DNA from: Notamacropus eugenii | Lineage: Eukaryota > Chordata > Mammalia > Diprotodontia > Macropodidae | Reading direction: 5' to 3' | Length of the DNA stretch: 64,000 nucleotides | Assembly: GCF_028372415.1 (NCBI RefSeq) | Contig: NC_092874.1 | Span: 241,282,069-241,346,068, forward strand | In this document: piece by piece, positions 12,494 through 24,053 of the stretch | How positions within the stretch are numbered: the stretch's first letter is position 1 | Layout of the letters: each line of letters starts with the position of its first letter | Translations under genes and position numbers: made by a program | The notes under the pieces: generated by a model | The model's database searches: none | What the model was told of the DNA's origin: nothing | The model's input: the letters and a program-made list of their open reading frames with translations, nothing else

Positions 12494-13440
12494 CGCACGC
12501 ACAAAATTGGAGATAATCAACAGAGGGAAGACATTAGCATTAAGGGGGAAAGGTCTAGATTTAGTTGGGACTTGAATCCAGAAAAGGAGGAGGCAGAGAA
12601 ATCCAGGCATGGGGGACAGCCGCTGAAAAAGCTTGGAATTGGGAGATGAGTGTCTTGTTTGAGAAAGCACAGCAAGGAGGCCAGTGTTACAAAATGGCAG
12701 AGTATATGGACCTGGGAGGATTAAGGTGCAGGAAGACTGGGATGGTTGGAGAGGCCAGGTTATGAAGGGTTTTGAATGCAAAATAGAGGATTTTATATTG
12801 AATAAAAGATTTTATATATTTTTATATTTAATCCCATCTTCCAAATTTCCCAATTGCTATTTTCCTCCCAGTCACCCACGTTCATATGTAAATAGGAGAG
12901 AAGACAGCCGATCGTGGGAGTAACCAGGGCTAAGGCTCGGCAGGGCAAGTTGGGAGATAGCATAAGGCGGCAAAGGAAAATCGAATAGTACATAATTGAA
13001 CTGGTTTACCAAACAATCAAAATGGGAAAGGGAGGAAAGGATAGTGAACTTGCGGGTCATAGATAGTCTCAAAAAGAATCGAGGGGCTGAGGGACTGGAA
13101 GTCATGGTGAGGACAAAGAACAGAGTTTGAGATTGTAAGGAAGAGGGACAGGGAGAATGACAACAGATTGTGATCAAATAAGGTAATTCATAGTTTATGA
13201 ACTTGGAAGTGGTGTATTTGTAGGTAATCTCAAGATCAAGGATCTGACCATCTCTTTTTATAGCTGAGGTGGGATACAAGAAGAGGTCGTGGGAAATGAA
13301 TACGTTGAGGAATTGGAAAATTATGGTGTTTGAGGAAATATCAATATGTATGTAGAAGTCCCCTGGTATGAGAGAGCCAGGGATTGAGGAGGAATGACTA
13401 GGAGTCAGCACTCAACTCAGTGAGGAAAAGAAGGGAGTGT
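12325..13440 (-). mobile_element. L2-like repeat, long copy
   Basis: The sequence begins 'aagcatttatttagtacctt' and continues with 'ctggggatacaaagaaagg'. After the CA tract come 'ggagataatcaacagaggga' and 'aggttatgaagggttttga', and the copy extends to about 13440. The complementary arrangement, with 3'-end TAATAAATGCTT, appears at 30065-31925 and 45000-46340. Some reading frames stay open by chance, but no intact LINE protein is present. Confidence 0.65.
12421..12490 (+). repeat. (CA)n microsatellite
   Basis: Perfect AC dinucleotide run of about 68 bp followed by CACGCACGCAC. It lies inside an L2-like repeat. Confidence 0.98.
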
Positions 13441-15084
13441 CTCGAAGATCAGTAGATAACACCTCCAAGTATTTTGAGTGGGTGATAGATGTAACCTGAG
13501 TGAATTTAAAAGGAGAATTTACTGATTGATGATGATAGAGGAAGAACTTCAAGGTAGCAATGGGGAACAAGGCTTATTATTCCAACCCCTCAACCTTGAC
13601 CTTGGAGTTGGGAATGAGTAAAAATGCAACCAGGGCTAGAAAGGGTGGCTAGCTTGGTTACTTCCCTTAAAAATCTATTTCCCTAGAAAAGGCCTTTTGA
13701 CCTAATTTAATTTTGTAAGAGGGAGGGAGAAAGACTGAAAAAGGAAGCCTTTTATGTCACAGAAATATTATTTCTTAATATTTTCTTTTGAATTGAAAAG
13801 GAGATTTTAAACATGCTTCCTCAAAGCCTTCACTGCAATACAAATTATTTGACTGACTCAAAATAAATATCTATAGGTCACATAAATAAAATTTGGAGTC
13901 ATCAAAAATATGTTCATTTATAAAAAATAGTAATTATACTAGGCTTTTTCATAATGTTTGAAGATTTGAATTACAAGGCATGTATTATTTCTTTTGATTA
14001 GTACAACTCTGTCATTTTATAGATGAAGAAATTGAGGTTTAGAGAATGAAATGACTTGATTTGGTCATAAAATTAGTAAATGTCAGAGTATCAAAATCCA
14101 AACCTAGGACTTCCTGACTCTAGTTCAATGTGTTCTTTTCTCTCTAATGCATTTCAACCTGTTTCATTAACTGGTTTCTTGAATACACGATGCTGAACAA
14201 AAAAAAGTGTCATTGAATCAGTAGTTCACTGAGAACCATATTATAAAAATCATAAGTCATTGGCTGAACAATAATAGTGCCCCACAATTTTATTATGGAT
14301 TTGATAATACCATATTAATGATGCTATTAGGAAATGACATTGCTTGGGACAATTTTAAATAGGGCTTCTCTGTATTAAAATGATCCTTCACACTACCTAA
14401 TTGTTGGATTATTTGTAGCTGCCTACCTTTACATTTACAATGCTAAGGAGATTTTGGAGATACAGGCTAAGGTTCACCATTTAAAAGTTAGCTATAAGGA
14501 AATACTTTGAGGCAGGAAGGATGATTAAATCTTAGAATGGGTTATTGAAGAAGGTTGCTAAAGATTTTGCTCTGAGGAATCTTTAAGATAGGACTGATAT
14601 ATGACTGTTTCATATTTGATTCTACTCAAGAAGAAAGGACAACCCACATTAGGAATCACCAACTAGTGGATCAGTAGAGATCAGTAGATCTATCAATAAA
14701 TCTATCTATCAACAGATCTCTAAGACTTACTTACCTGACAGATTACAAAGCTGGTAGCCATTACTGTACCCTCTTCCCCATAGCTTGCCAGAATTTGTGA
14801 TGGCATTTCCAGGATATTACAGTTAGAAATGAGACTAATACATATACGTACCCATACATGCATATGCCACTGCTCTGCTCAGGGAATTTAATGGTGATCT
14901 CCTTGCCCATCCTAGTGATCTTAAGGCTCTGGTGAAAGTATCTTTTCCTCTGACAAAAGGTGGAAGATCTCAAAGAAGATAACGTCTTAGGCTAATTTCT
15001 AGATTCATGAGTCTGTTTTAGAATTATAAAGCTTTGTACTTAGTGAAGAAAATAACTTAAATGTTTATAGCTACTTTGTACTTA
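13441..15084. other. Unclassified DNA with a MIR fragment
   Basis: About 13970-14130 is a MIR-like minus fragment ('cattttatagatgaagaaat', then 'gaatgaaatgacttgattt'). The rest shows no gene or clear repeat. Confidence 0.45.
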
Positions 15085-15215
15085 GGATCATAAAAGATTA
15101 GAACTAGAAGTAAGGTTGGGGATCATCTGGTCATTTTACACATGAGAAAATTGAGGTCCAAAGAGATCAAAGATATATAGCTAGTTAAGCAGATCTAGGA
15201 CTAAGCAACAGGTTG
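15085..15215 (-). repeat. MIR3-like SINE fragment
   Basis: Contains 'ggatcatctggtcattttac' and 'acatgagaaaattgaggtcc'. The rest is eroded. Confidence 0.5.
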
Positions 15216-15889
15216 CCTGCTTTCATTATTAGGTTTCTTAATACAATGAAATGGCTAGTGTATTGATTTTTATTTTATTTTTGCCTTGCTGTATGTATTC
15301 ACTACAAGAGAGTAGTCTTTTGGCAGGGTGGAGAGGTGAGAAGTCATTGAGAAGTGATAGCAGTCTTAAAAAGGAACATCAATAAAACATTTATTTTAAT
15401 CATAATAGTAAAAAAAAAATGTAACTAGGACTTGGGAATTCAGTTAAGTTCTAATGACTGATTTGTCTATGAAATCCTAGCTAGAATATACCTGCGTGTC
15501 TTTTTTTCATACTTGTCAGATCTGGAAAAGAATAACTTTTGAGATGAAGCCTAGATAATTTTAAAGCGCTTCCAAAATAATAATAACAATGACATAGCAT
15601 AAAGTTAATTTCCAGGTCCCATGAAAACATTTCATCAAATACCTTCTTACTTGCATTCCAAGATAAGCAGATCTCTAATGAAAAGGACTTTTTCCTTTAA
15701 TAAAAATCTCTCCACCTCTGCCCCCTCAGTATCTCACAGTCAGTTTGGGTAATATCTATGTATGCTATAACATGGTAACTACTTGTACCTGATCTGTAAC
15801 AAAATAATCTTCACTGCTGTAGTGTACGTAGCATATCACCCAAGATGTACAATCAAAATAATTCTTAATAACTGCTCTGGCAGGAGTGA

Positions 15890-16041
15890 TAAATGATTGC
15901 ATAGCTAAGGTCTGAAGAAACAGATATATGTGTAGTCTTTGTACTCTCAGGATTTGCAAATTTGTTTGGTTGAAATTGAAAACAAAAGGGAAGGGTACTT
16001 ACTTCCTCCTCTGGCCCTCACCCTTGGAATGTAAGTGTTCT
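15890..16041 (+). repeat. Local direct duplication, copy 1
   Basis: The blocks 'ctttgtactctcaggatttg', 'gaaaacaaaaggga' and 'acttcctcctctggccctca' recur in the same order at 16630-16760. It ends with CACCCTTGGAATGTAA (16019-16034). Confidence 0.7.
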
Positions 16042-16629
16042 AGCATAATCGAGATATACCTTTTCTCCTCCCACCAAGCATAACCTGCTCTCTAGGCAAT
16101 GCCCTTTATTCTACCCTTATAAAATTCTCTGTGAAAGGGTAAGGGGAATGGGGAAGCAATGGAAAAGGGAGGTGGGAAGCACCATTACCCAACAACTTCT
16201 TTCCTATAGACAGCAATGGGAATTGATTCATTTTGATCTAAAGCCAATAACTCTGGATCCAATTTTACATAGTTTAGGATGATATCAAAATAATTTCCTC
16301 TCATATAACTCTCAGTCCTTCAGTAGGTATGCAGATTTATCAATGATCCATTTTAGTCTGCATATCAAACTAATCATTGTTCCTCTCTTTTGTAACACCT
16401 TGTTCACAGATGATGAAACAAAAATAAAAATAATTATGTGCATATTGTGAAATTATAAAGAACAAGTTTTCTTGTTCTTCTGAAGAAGAGACAGGAGAAG
16501 ACAGTGCTTCCTAACTATTTGTAAAGGTGGGGGTCCATGGCTGTGGATTAATGAATATAAAATTAGATTTTTCTCAATTTGTTGATTATTTTAGTTGAAT
16601 TTTTTCTTCTTCCTTTTCAAAACAATTCT

Positions 16630-16776
16630 TTATATGTAGCCCTTGTGTTAATGCACAGCCTTTGTACTATCAGGGTTTGGAAGTTTGGTTTTAGCTGAAA
16701 ACAAAAGGGAGAGTACTCACTTCCTCCTCTGGCCCTCACCCTTTGAATGTAAGTATGGCTTTACATTCCAAGGGTG
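16630..16776 (+). repeat. Local direct duplication, copy 2, ending in a hairpin
   Basis: This is the second copy of the block at 15890-16041. It ends with CACCCTTTGAATGTAA (16737-16752), an 8-base loop, then TTACATTCCAAGGGTG (16761-16776). The second arm is the exact reverse complement of the copy 1 sequence. Confidence 0.7.
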
Positions 16777-17520
16777 GCTCTCTGGAGAGTGAAGAGAAGG
16801 GATGTAGGCAATGTCAAAACAAAAGATACCAATAAAATCTATTAAAAATAAAAATAGTTATGACTGGTCATATTTTTATCTAGAGTAAGTCAATGTTGAA
16901 ATACTAATTAAATCAAGAATTAGGAATAAACATGAAGAACAGAAAAACTTTGGAGTAAATGTCTGCCACCTTGGGCAGCAAGGAGGAGCAGGGACAGGCA
17001 CTTTGGTACCTTCTACCAGTTCTCCCAGGTGGAAAGTCATTAGTCACCAGCAGCTCAGATACTTCCTTGGTGCCTCTCATTCTGGTTACTGAAAGTTGAG
17101 ATTGCTGACATACCTGTAATTCCAGCAGAGGCTTCTTAGAAACTGCACCACCTTAACATTCAACCTCCCATTCTGTTGACTTGTAATCCAAACCTTAGAG
17201 ATGGAATCTCCATCACACCACCCCTCAATACACACACACTTAAATTACATGCTCACCATCTTCTCCCCATCTTGTGTGTCCATGGACATACAGTCTCTCA
17301 TGAAAGATTCCTATCTTTTACCAGAGGGGAGAGAACATGATGATTGTTTGTTTGGGACATCTTCCAGAAATTCTCAGAAACACAGCTAGGCTCTGAGAAT
17401 CTTCTCTTTGCCTATAGAGGAATTAATTGACCTTCCAAATCTTCACTATATTTGTATTATAAAAAAATTAAATTTTCAGTCATCCAGATGATTTTCACAA
17501 ACATCAGCAATACTTTACTA
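16777..17520. other. No recognisable gene or repeat
   Basis: Average-composition DNA; nothing was identified. Confidence 0.35.
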
Positions 17521-17523
17521 GTT

Positions 17524-17573
17524 CTCCCTCTCCCTCTCCCTCTCCCTCTCCCTCCCTCTCTCTCTCTCTCTCT
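17524..17573 (+). repeat. (CTCCCT)n to (CT)n tract
   Basis: CTCCCT units pass into CT units, directly before a MAR1 SINE. Confidence 0.9.
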
Positions 17574-17577
17574 TGCC

Positions 17578-17845
17578 ATGGGCAGCTAAGTGGTACATTG
17601 AGTAGAGCGCTGGACCAGGAATCAGGAAAACTGGAGTTCATATTTAGCCTCAGACAGGTACTAGTTGTGTGACACTAGGCAAGCCACTTAACCTCTATTT
17701 GCTTCAATCTCCTCAACTGTAAAATGTGGATAATAATGACACCTACCTCCCAGGCTTGTTATGAGGATCAAATGAGATAATAAAAGTACTCAGCACAGTG
17801 CCCAGCACATAGTAGGTACTTAATAAATGCTTTTTCTTCCTTACT
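17578..17845 (+). mobile_element. MAR1-type CORE-SINE, near full length
   Basis: The tRNA-like head is 'gggcagctaagtggtacatt'. The CORE has 'ctcctcaactgtaaaatgtg' and 'tgttatgaggatcaaatgag', and the tail has 'catagtaggtacttaataaa'. All modules are in order, making it one of the best preserved SINEs here. Confidence 0.88.
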
Positions 17846-17849
17846 CCAT

Positions 17850-18495
17850 GCATACTCCCTCCCCTTCAATGACTACTTATATCATTAGATTCAGAGGATT
17901 TAAGGTTCATTTCCAAAAAGGAGAAGCAGAGTTTAATGTCTTTCAGGTCAGCTTTTTATTTTCTTTAAAAGCCCATCAGCATATGTTCATTATCATAATT
18001 TTTCTTTAGCAGATTTGGTCTGAAAAGAATTAAGGAAGATGAGAAATAAAAACCTCAGGCTTGTGGGACCATCAATTTCTGATCTGCCTATACTGAGATT
18101 TCTGTCAAGCTCTCAACTAACTCCCAAATGACTAACACTGCTTAAATGCAGCAAAGATCTTTCCCACAAATGATGTCGTCAGAATGAAAATCACTTATTC
18201 AGACAGTTGATTACAGCCTTAGACACTGACCTTGAGCTATGTTGCTGGGCTGTAATCCAAAACATCTGTACTTTACAGCAATTAAAACAAGCTATGGTGC
18301 CTGCTTAATTTTTACAATGCAGCTCTAGGCCAAAAACAAAAAACCAAAAAAACCAAACCCAAACCCCAAGCCCCAAATCAAAAACTCTTCACTTCATTTA
18401 CCAAGTAATTCCTCAGCTATAATATGGACATAAAATTTTTCTGAGTTTTAATATTGTTCTTTTATTCAGCAAGGCACATGCAGAGTAAAATTTGT
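17850..18495. other. Single-copy-looking DNA
   Basis: No gene is seen. About 18170-18310 has no repeat signature and several homeodomain-like TAATCC/GATTA and ATTAAAA cores. A CAAACC-rich low-complexity patch lies at 18335-18385. Confidence 0.4.
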
Positions 18496-18499
18496 GTTT

Positions 18500-18800
18500 T
18501 TATTTTTAAATTCTTTACAAGCATTTGTCACTCCCCTATTCCCCCCACTCCCCTGAACATTTTTCAAACAACCTTTCATAACAAATGTGCATAGTTTATA
18601 CAACAAATTCCTCCATCATTCTTGTCCAAAAATGCAGGTCTCATTCTGCATTTTTGAGTCCCTCACTTCTCTATCAGGAAGTGGGGACTGTGTTTCATCA
18701 TCAATCCTTGGGGGCTATTTTTCAACTATGCATTGATTTGAGTCCTAAAGTCTTCTGAAGTTGTTTTTCTTTATAATGTTGCTGTCATTGTATAAAGCAT
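18500..18800 (-). mobile_element. L1 3'-end fragment
   Basis: Contains 'atgcaggtctcattctgcat' and 'tgtttcatcatcaatccttg', which resemble the reverse-strand L1 3' region at 22030-22200. Confidence 0.55.
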
Positions 18801-19377
18801 TCTGCTTTTGTTTACTTAACTCAACAAAGGGTGAAACTGAGAAGTTAATGAAGTTTTGGGGGCCTATCTACCTTCCTCTTTCTGCAGTCTCCATTCTTAC
18901 ACATCCACCTCCTTTGTTTTCCTAGACTGCACAGAGAAAGCTACTACATCATCCCAGCCAGTTCCAACTTCCTCAAGACAGCAGTCTCAGATTGCAAAAT
19001 TAATATTATCTCCTCCACTCCATCAGTAGGCTTTTATTTCTTAATACTTGGATCTCAGTGGGTCTTCCAGAGGAATTCTATCTAATGAACCATAGAGGAA
19101 ACAAAATGATTGCTTTTTAACAATTATGTAGTAAACTAGAGAGTCAACTAAAATTAATCAATTAAATTATTGTTTATCTGTTTTATATTTTTATATATTT
19201 TATTATTTAATCAAAAAGTTAATAAATTTGACTGAGTAGCAGGATATAAAATAAACCCACAGAAATCATCAGCTTTTTTACACATTAACAAATAACAATA
19301 AAATATAACAATAAAAATAAAAAAAACAAAAACAATAAAGTTAACAATACATTAACAGCAAGAAAAGATAACAATAA

Positions 19378-19605
19378 TGATAGGTAGCATTTACCCAGCA
19401 CTTTAAAATTTGCAAAGCACTTTACAAATATTATGTCATATTATCCTCATAATAATCATGGGAGGTGGATTCTACTATTATCCCATTGTACAGATGAGGA
19501 AACCAAGACAAACAGTATTTAAGTTATACAAGTTATAGGTTATACAGTTACTAAGCATCCGAGGCCCCAATTTGAATTCAGGACTTCTTGAATACAGATA
19601 GAATG
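19378..19605 (-). mobile_element. MIR/MAR1-type SINE nested in L1
   Basis: Contains 'tttgcaaagcactttacaaa' and 'tgtacagatgaggaaaccaa'. The L1 ORF2 sequence resumes afterwards at about 19606. Confidence 0.8.
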
Positions 19606-20817
19606 CTCATTTAAAACAACTACAGAATGTATAAGATATTTGTGAGTTCTTCTACTAAGACACGCACAGAAAGGCAACTGGAAAACATTATTTACAGAAA
19701 TAAAGATAGACCTAAATCACTGGTAAAATGTTCATTGCACATGGTTAAGCCATACTAATATAATAAAAATGTCAATACTACCTAAGCTAACTTGGTTATT
19801 CATTATAATACCAAGCAAATTTCTAAAGAATTATTTTATGGGTCTAGAAAAAAAGTAACAAAATTTGTGTGGAGAAACAAAACTTTTTCTAAGTAAAAAA
19901 GTAAATAGTTTCTTCTAGGTAAATAATGACAAAAATTATGAAGGAAGGGAGCCTAGCTGTTCTGGATCTCAAATTATACTACAAAGATGTAATCATTAAA
20001 ACTGTCTGGTACTAGTTAGAAGAAAAAAAGTTCATCAGTAGAACACAAGATTCTGAAACAAATGAACACAGTAGTATAACATTCTATAAACCTAAGGATC
20101 TCAGCTAGTGGGGTAAAGATTTACTATTTGACAACAATGGCTAGGATAACTGTAAAGCTGTCTGGATGAAATTAGATTTAGATCAAAATCTCACACCATA
20201 CATCAGACTAACTGCAAATGGGTACCCAGATATAAAAACTTACATCATAAACAAGTTAGCAGCAGGGAGATACCTTTCAAGACTATGGATAGGGGAAGAG
20301 TTCTTGATAAATCAGAGACAGAGAGGATCACTGAAGACAAAATAGAGAATTTTGATTACATAAACAAAAATTCTCCATAAACAAAATCAGTGCAGGTAAG
20401 ATTAAAGAATAAACAGTTAAAACTGGGGAAATTTTTGGTGGAAAGTTTCTCCAATAAAGGTTGTATATGCAAAGTATATAGAGAATTCAAAAAATTCAAA
20501 ATTTAAAATTAAAAAAATTTTGATTCAAAAAATATTTGAATATAAGAACAAGAACCATTCTTCAAATGGTCAAAAATATGAAAAGGCTATTTTCAAGACG
20601 AGAAATCTAAGCTGTCAATAGTCATATAAAAAATGCTCCAAATCATCAATAATAAGAGCAATGAAAATTAAAACAACTGTGAAGTTCCACCTCACATCTA
20701 TTATATTGGCAAAGATGACCAAAAAAGGAGAATAACAGTTTTTGCAGACATTGTGAGAAGAGTCATGCTGATGCATTGTTGATACAGCTTTGAACTGGTC
20801 ACTCATCAATACCACTG

Positions 20818-21068
20818 ATAATAATAACCATGCCTAGTATTTATATAACACTTTAAGGTTTATGAAGCTTTTTACACATGTTATCTCATTATACTCTGCA
20901 CAGTGTTCCTGTTAAGTAGGTGCTATAATTATCCCCATTTTACACTTGAGTAAATTGAGGCTAAGAGATTTGTCAGCAGTCAGACAGCTAGAAAGTATCC
21001 AGGACAGGATTCAAACTTGGTCTTTCTTGACTCTGAGTCATGTGCCCTTTTCTCTATACCACCCAGAT
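20818..21068 (-). mobile_element. MIR/MAR1-type SINE nested in L1
   Basis: Starts 'ataataataaccatgcctag', then 'ttatccccattttacacttg'. It ends near 'ctataccacccagatgtc', after which L1 resumes. Confidence 0.8.
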
Positions 21069-21566
21069 GTCTATTGGTCATATATACCAAAAACATTAAA
21101 GGAGAAGGGAAAAGACTCATTTATACACAAATATTTATAGCTGTTCTTTTTGTGGTGGCAAAGAACTGGAAACTAAGGGGATGCCTATCAAGAGGAAAAG
21201 GGATGCATTATATATATAATTGTGATATAATATTATTTGTCATTAGGAAATGACAAAAAGGGATGGATCCAGAGAAACCTCGGAAGATTTATATGAAAAT
21301 GAAGAGTGAAGTTAGTTGAAGCAGGAGAACATTTGACTACAACATTGTCAAGGAAAACAATGGTGTAAGGCTTAAGAATACTAATTAATGCGATTATCAG
21401 CTTGGACTGCATAGGATCAGTGATGAAGCATGTTGTTTACCCTTTGACACAGAGGTGATGGACTCAAGGTGTAGAATTAGGCATCAATTTTTAGACAGAG
21501 CCAAATGTATGTATTTGTTTTGCTTCATTATGTTTATTTGTTGAAAAGAAGGGTGTTTTTTATCTG

Positions 21567-21675
21567 GGGGTGTGGAAGTTTGGGGAGGAAGGAAGCTAGT
21601 GATAACGATGCCTCCCAAAAGAAAAAATGGTCATCACTATCACTAGCTTCTTTCTCCCCCCAAATCTCACAACCC
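21567..21675. repeat. 44-bp imperfect inverted repeat at an L1 tail-to-tail junction
   Basis: The left arm 21567-21610 and right arm 21632-21675 are reverse complements at 34 of 44 positions. The best core is GAAGCTAGTGATA against its complement. A spacer of 21 bases separates them. Confidence 0.8.
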
Positions 21676-23389
21676 AATTTTTAAAAATGAATTTAAAATG
21701 CATAGTAGAAAATTAAAGGTAAACATGTACAAGGATAGCTTTGAAACTAATTTATTATATTCTCTTTTTTATGTCTAATATTTTATTTTTTCCCAATTAC
21801 ATGTAAAAGCAATTTAACATTCCTTTTTGTTTCATATTTTGAGTTGCAACTCCTCTTCTACCCTCCTCCTCCCATTAAGAAGGCAAGCAATTTCACATAG
21901 GGTTATACATGTGCAGTCATGCAAAACACATTTCCGTGTAAGTCATTCTATGAAAGAAAATACAGACAAAAAAACCACAAGAAAAGTAAAGAAAAGAAAA
22001 AATATCTTTGGTTTGCATTGAGCCCTACCAGTTTTTTCTCTGGAGATAGACAGCATCTTTCATCATAAGTCCTACAGAGTTATCTTGGATCACTGTATTA
22101 CTGAAAACAGCTAAGTTATTCATAGTAAATCATTATACAATATTGCTTTTACTGTGTACAATGTTCTCCTGGTTCTGCACATTTCACTTTGCATCATTTC
22201 ATGTAAGTCTTTCCATATTTTTCTGAGAGCATCTTGCTCATCATTTCTTAAAGCACAATAGTATTCCATTACAATCAGAAACAACAACTTGTTCAGACAT
22301 TCTCCAATTGATGGATATCCCCTCAATTTTCACTTCTTAGCCACCACTAAATATTTTTGTACAAATAAATATTTTTGTACAAATAGATACTTTTCCTTTT
22401 TGTTTTTTATCTCTTTGGAATACAGATCTAGTTGACATATTGCTTGGTCAAAGGGTATGTGTGGTTTTATAGCCCTTTGGGCATAGTTCCAAATTGCTCT
22501 CCAGAACAGTTGAATCCATATACAACTTCACCACTAGTACATTAGTGTGTTAATTTTTCCCACATCCCCTCCAACATTTGTCATTTCCCTTTTCTGTTAT
22601 ATTAGCCAATCTGAGAGGTAGTAGCTCAGAGTTGTTTTAATTTGCATTTCTCATCAATAGTAATTTAGAGGATTTTTTTCACATGACTATAGATAGCTTT
22701 GATTAGTTTGTCTGAAAATTGTTTATTCATATCATTTGACCATTTATCAACTGAGGAATGGCTCTTATTTCTATAAATTTGAATCTATTTTCTATGTTTG
22801 AGAAATGAAGTCTTTGTCAGAGAAACTCCCTGTAAAATTTTTTTCACAGTAATGATGACCAACTATGGATTTCCTTCCATCCTATTTTCTTTGTTTATCC
22901 TACTCTCTCCTTTTACCCTGTCCATTCCCAAAAGTGTTTTTTTCTGACTTTTACCTCCCCCAGACAGCCCTTCCTTCTATCAGCTTTCCTTCCTCCCACT
23001 CCCTTCTCTTATTCCCTTCCCTTCCTACTTTCCTGTATAGTAAGATAGATTTCTACCCCCAACTGAATGTGTATATTATTCCCTCTTTGAGCCAATTCTG
23101 ATCAGAATAAGGTTCATGTGTTCCCATTCCTGCTTTGCCCATTTCCCCCTCTGCCATAAAATCTCTTTCAGTCCACTTTTATGTTAGATAATTTATCCCA
23201 TTCTACCCCTCCCTTTCCCCTTCTCTCAATGCATTTTTCTTTCTCATCCCTTAATTTTATTTTTTTAGATAATCCTACCATCACATTCAACCCATACTTC
23301 TGCTTTCTGTCTTTGTATACTCTTTCTAACTGCCCTAATAATGAGAAAGTTTTTAGGAGTTATAAATATCATTTTCCCATGTAGGAAAA

Positions 23390-23997
23390 TGCCAAGCCTA
23401 GAGGCCTGTATTGGGCTACCCGAGTCTTTCTTACCTGTCCCAGGTCTTCGGTTGGCCAAACCAGATAAACGTATGAGAGAAAGGACGTTCCAGAGTCAAA
23501 CAGGGGTTGAGCTTTATTTCAGGGTCTGGGTTACAAATGCAGGGAGGTCTTCCTAAGGAGGAAGAAGGGGAGATTTCCTAAGGAGGCTAAGCTTAAGGGA
23601 TTGGAAGTAGAAGTGCAAGCGGGGAGAGAGGGGGAGGGGAGAGAGGAAAGAAAAGAAGCGGAGCCCTACTGTCCTCTTAGGCTCCACACGTGCTAAGAGA
23701 GAGCTTTCAGGCTTCCTCAATCCTACTTAACCTTCAGCCACACAGTTTGCATCTCAATACCGTGCTGTTAGGTAACTAGGTATGCTCCAATCCAGGACGA
23801 CCTCGAGGGCAGGGAGACTCCACCCATCACGTATCTCCCGGGGAGAGGCGGAAATACCTGAGCTAGCCGAGCTAGCTCAGTCTAACCTTCTTGAATCCCC
23901 GCTGTTCATGGAGGGCCTCGTAAGACTCTAAGATTTAGAAGTCCCACTTTTACCCGCCCGAGACCGTCCACACGGAATTGAGCTTCCAATCCCAACA
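23390..23997 (-). mobile_element. Solo LTR of an endogenous retrovirus (6-bp target duplication)
   Basis: A 608-bp block runs TG...CA on both strands and differs sharply in base composition from the L1 around it. It is flanked by identical GGAAAA at 23384-23389 and 23998-24003. The L1/HAL1 spacer continues without loss across it. On the minus strand a polyadenylation signal AATAAA lies at complement 23513-23518. A 6-bp duplication is typical of class II (ERVK-like) integration; other classes more often give 4 or 5 bp. No internal viral genes remain. Confidence 0.85.
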
Positions 23998-24053
23998 GGA
24001 AAATAGTTTAACCTGATGGAATCCCTTAGAATTTCTCTTTCCTGTTGACCTTT

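Larger units (their letters stand above)
19090..21610 (+). mobile_element. L1 LINE, 3' part (ORF2 C-terminus and 3' UTR), two nested SINEs
   Basis: The 5' boundary falls inside the ORF2 RT region ('gcaggatataaaataaaccc'). The order then follows other mammalian L1s: the ORF2 C-terminus with 'tcaatagtcatataaaaaat' and 'gcaatgaaaattaaaacaac', then the 3' UTR with 'gaggtgatggactcaaggtg'. No frame is intact. SINEs interrupt it at 19378-19605 and 20818-21068. It abuts a second L1/HAL1 in opposite orientation at 21632. Confidence 0.8.

Noticed and set aside
12419-12781. Frames running through the (CA)n tract
   Set aside because: They translate as alternating H/T or C/V repeats of a microsatellite, with no protein features.
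22865-23384. S/P/F-rich plus-strand frames that look like small membrane peptides
   Set aside because: They are translations of the C/T-rich spacer of the L1/HAL1 element.
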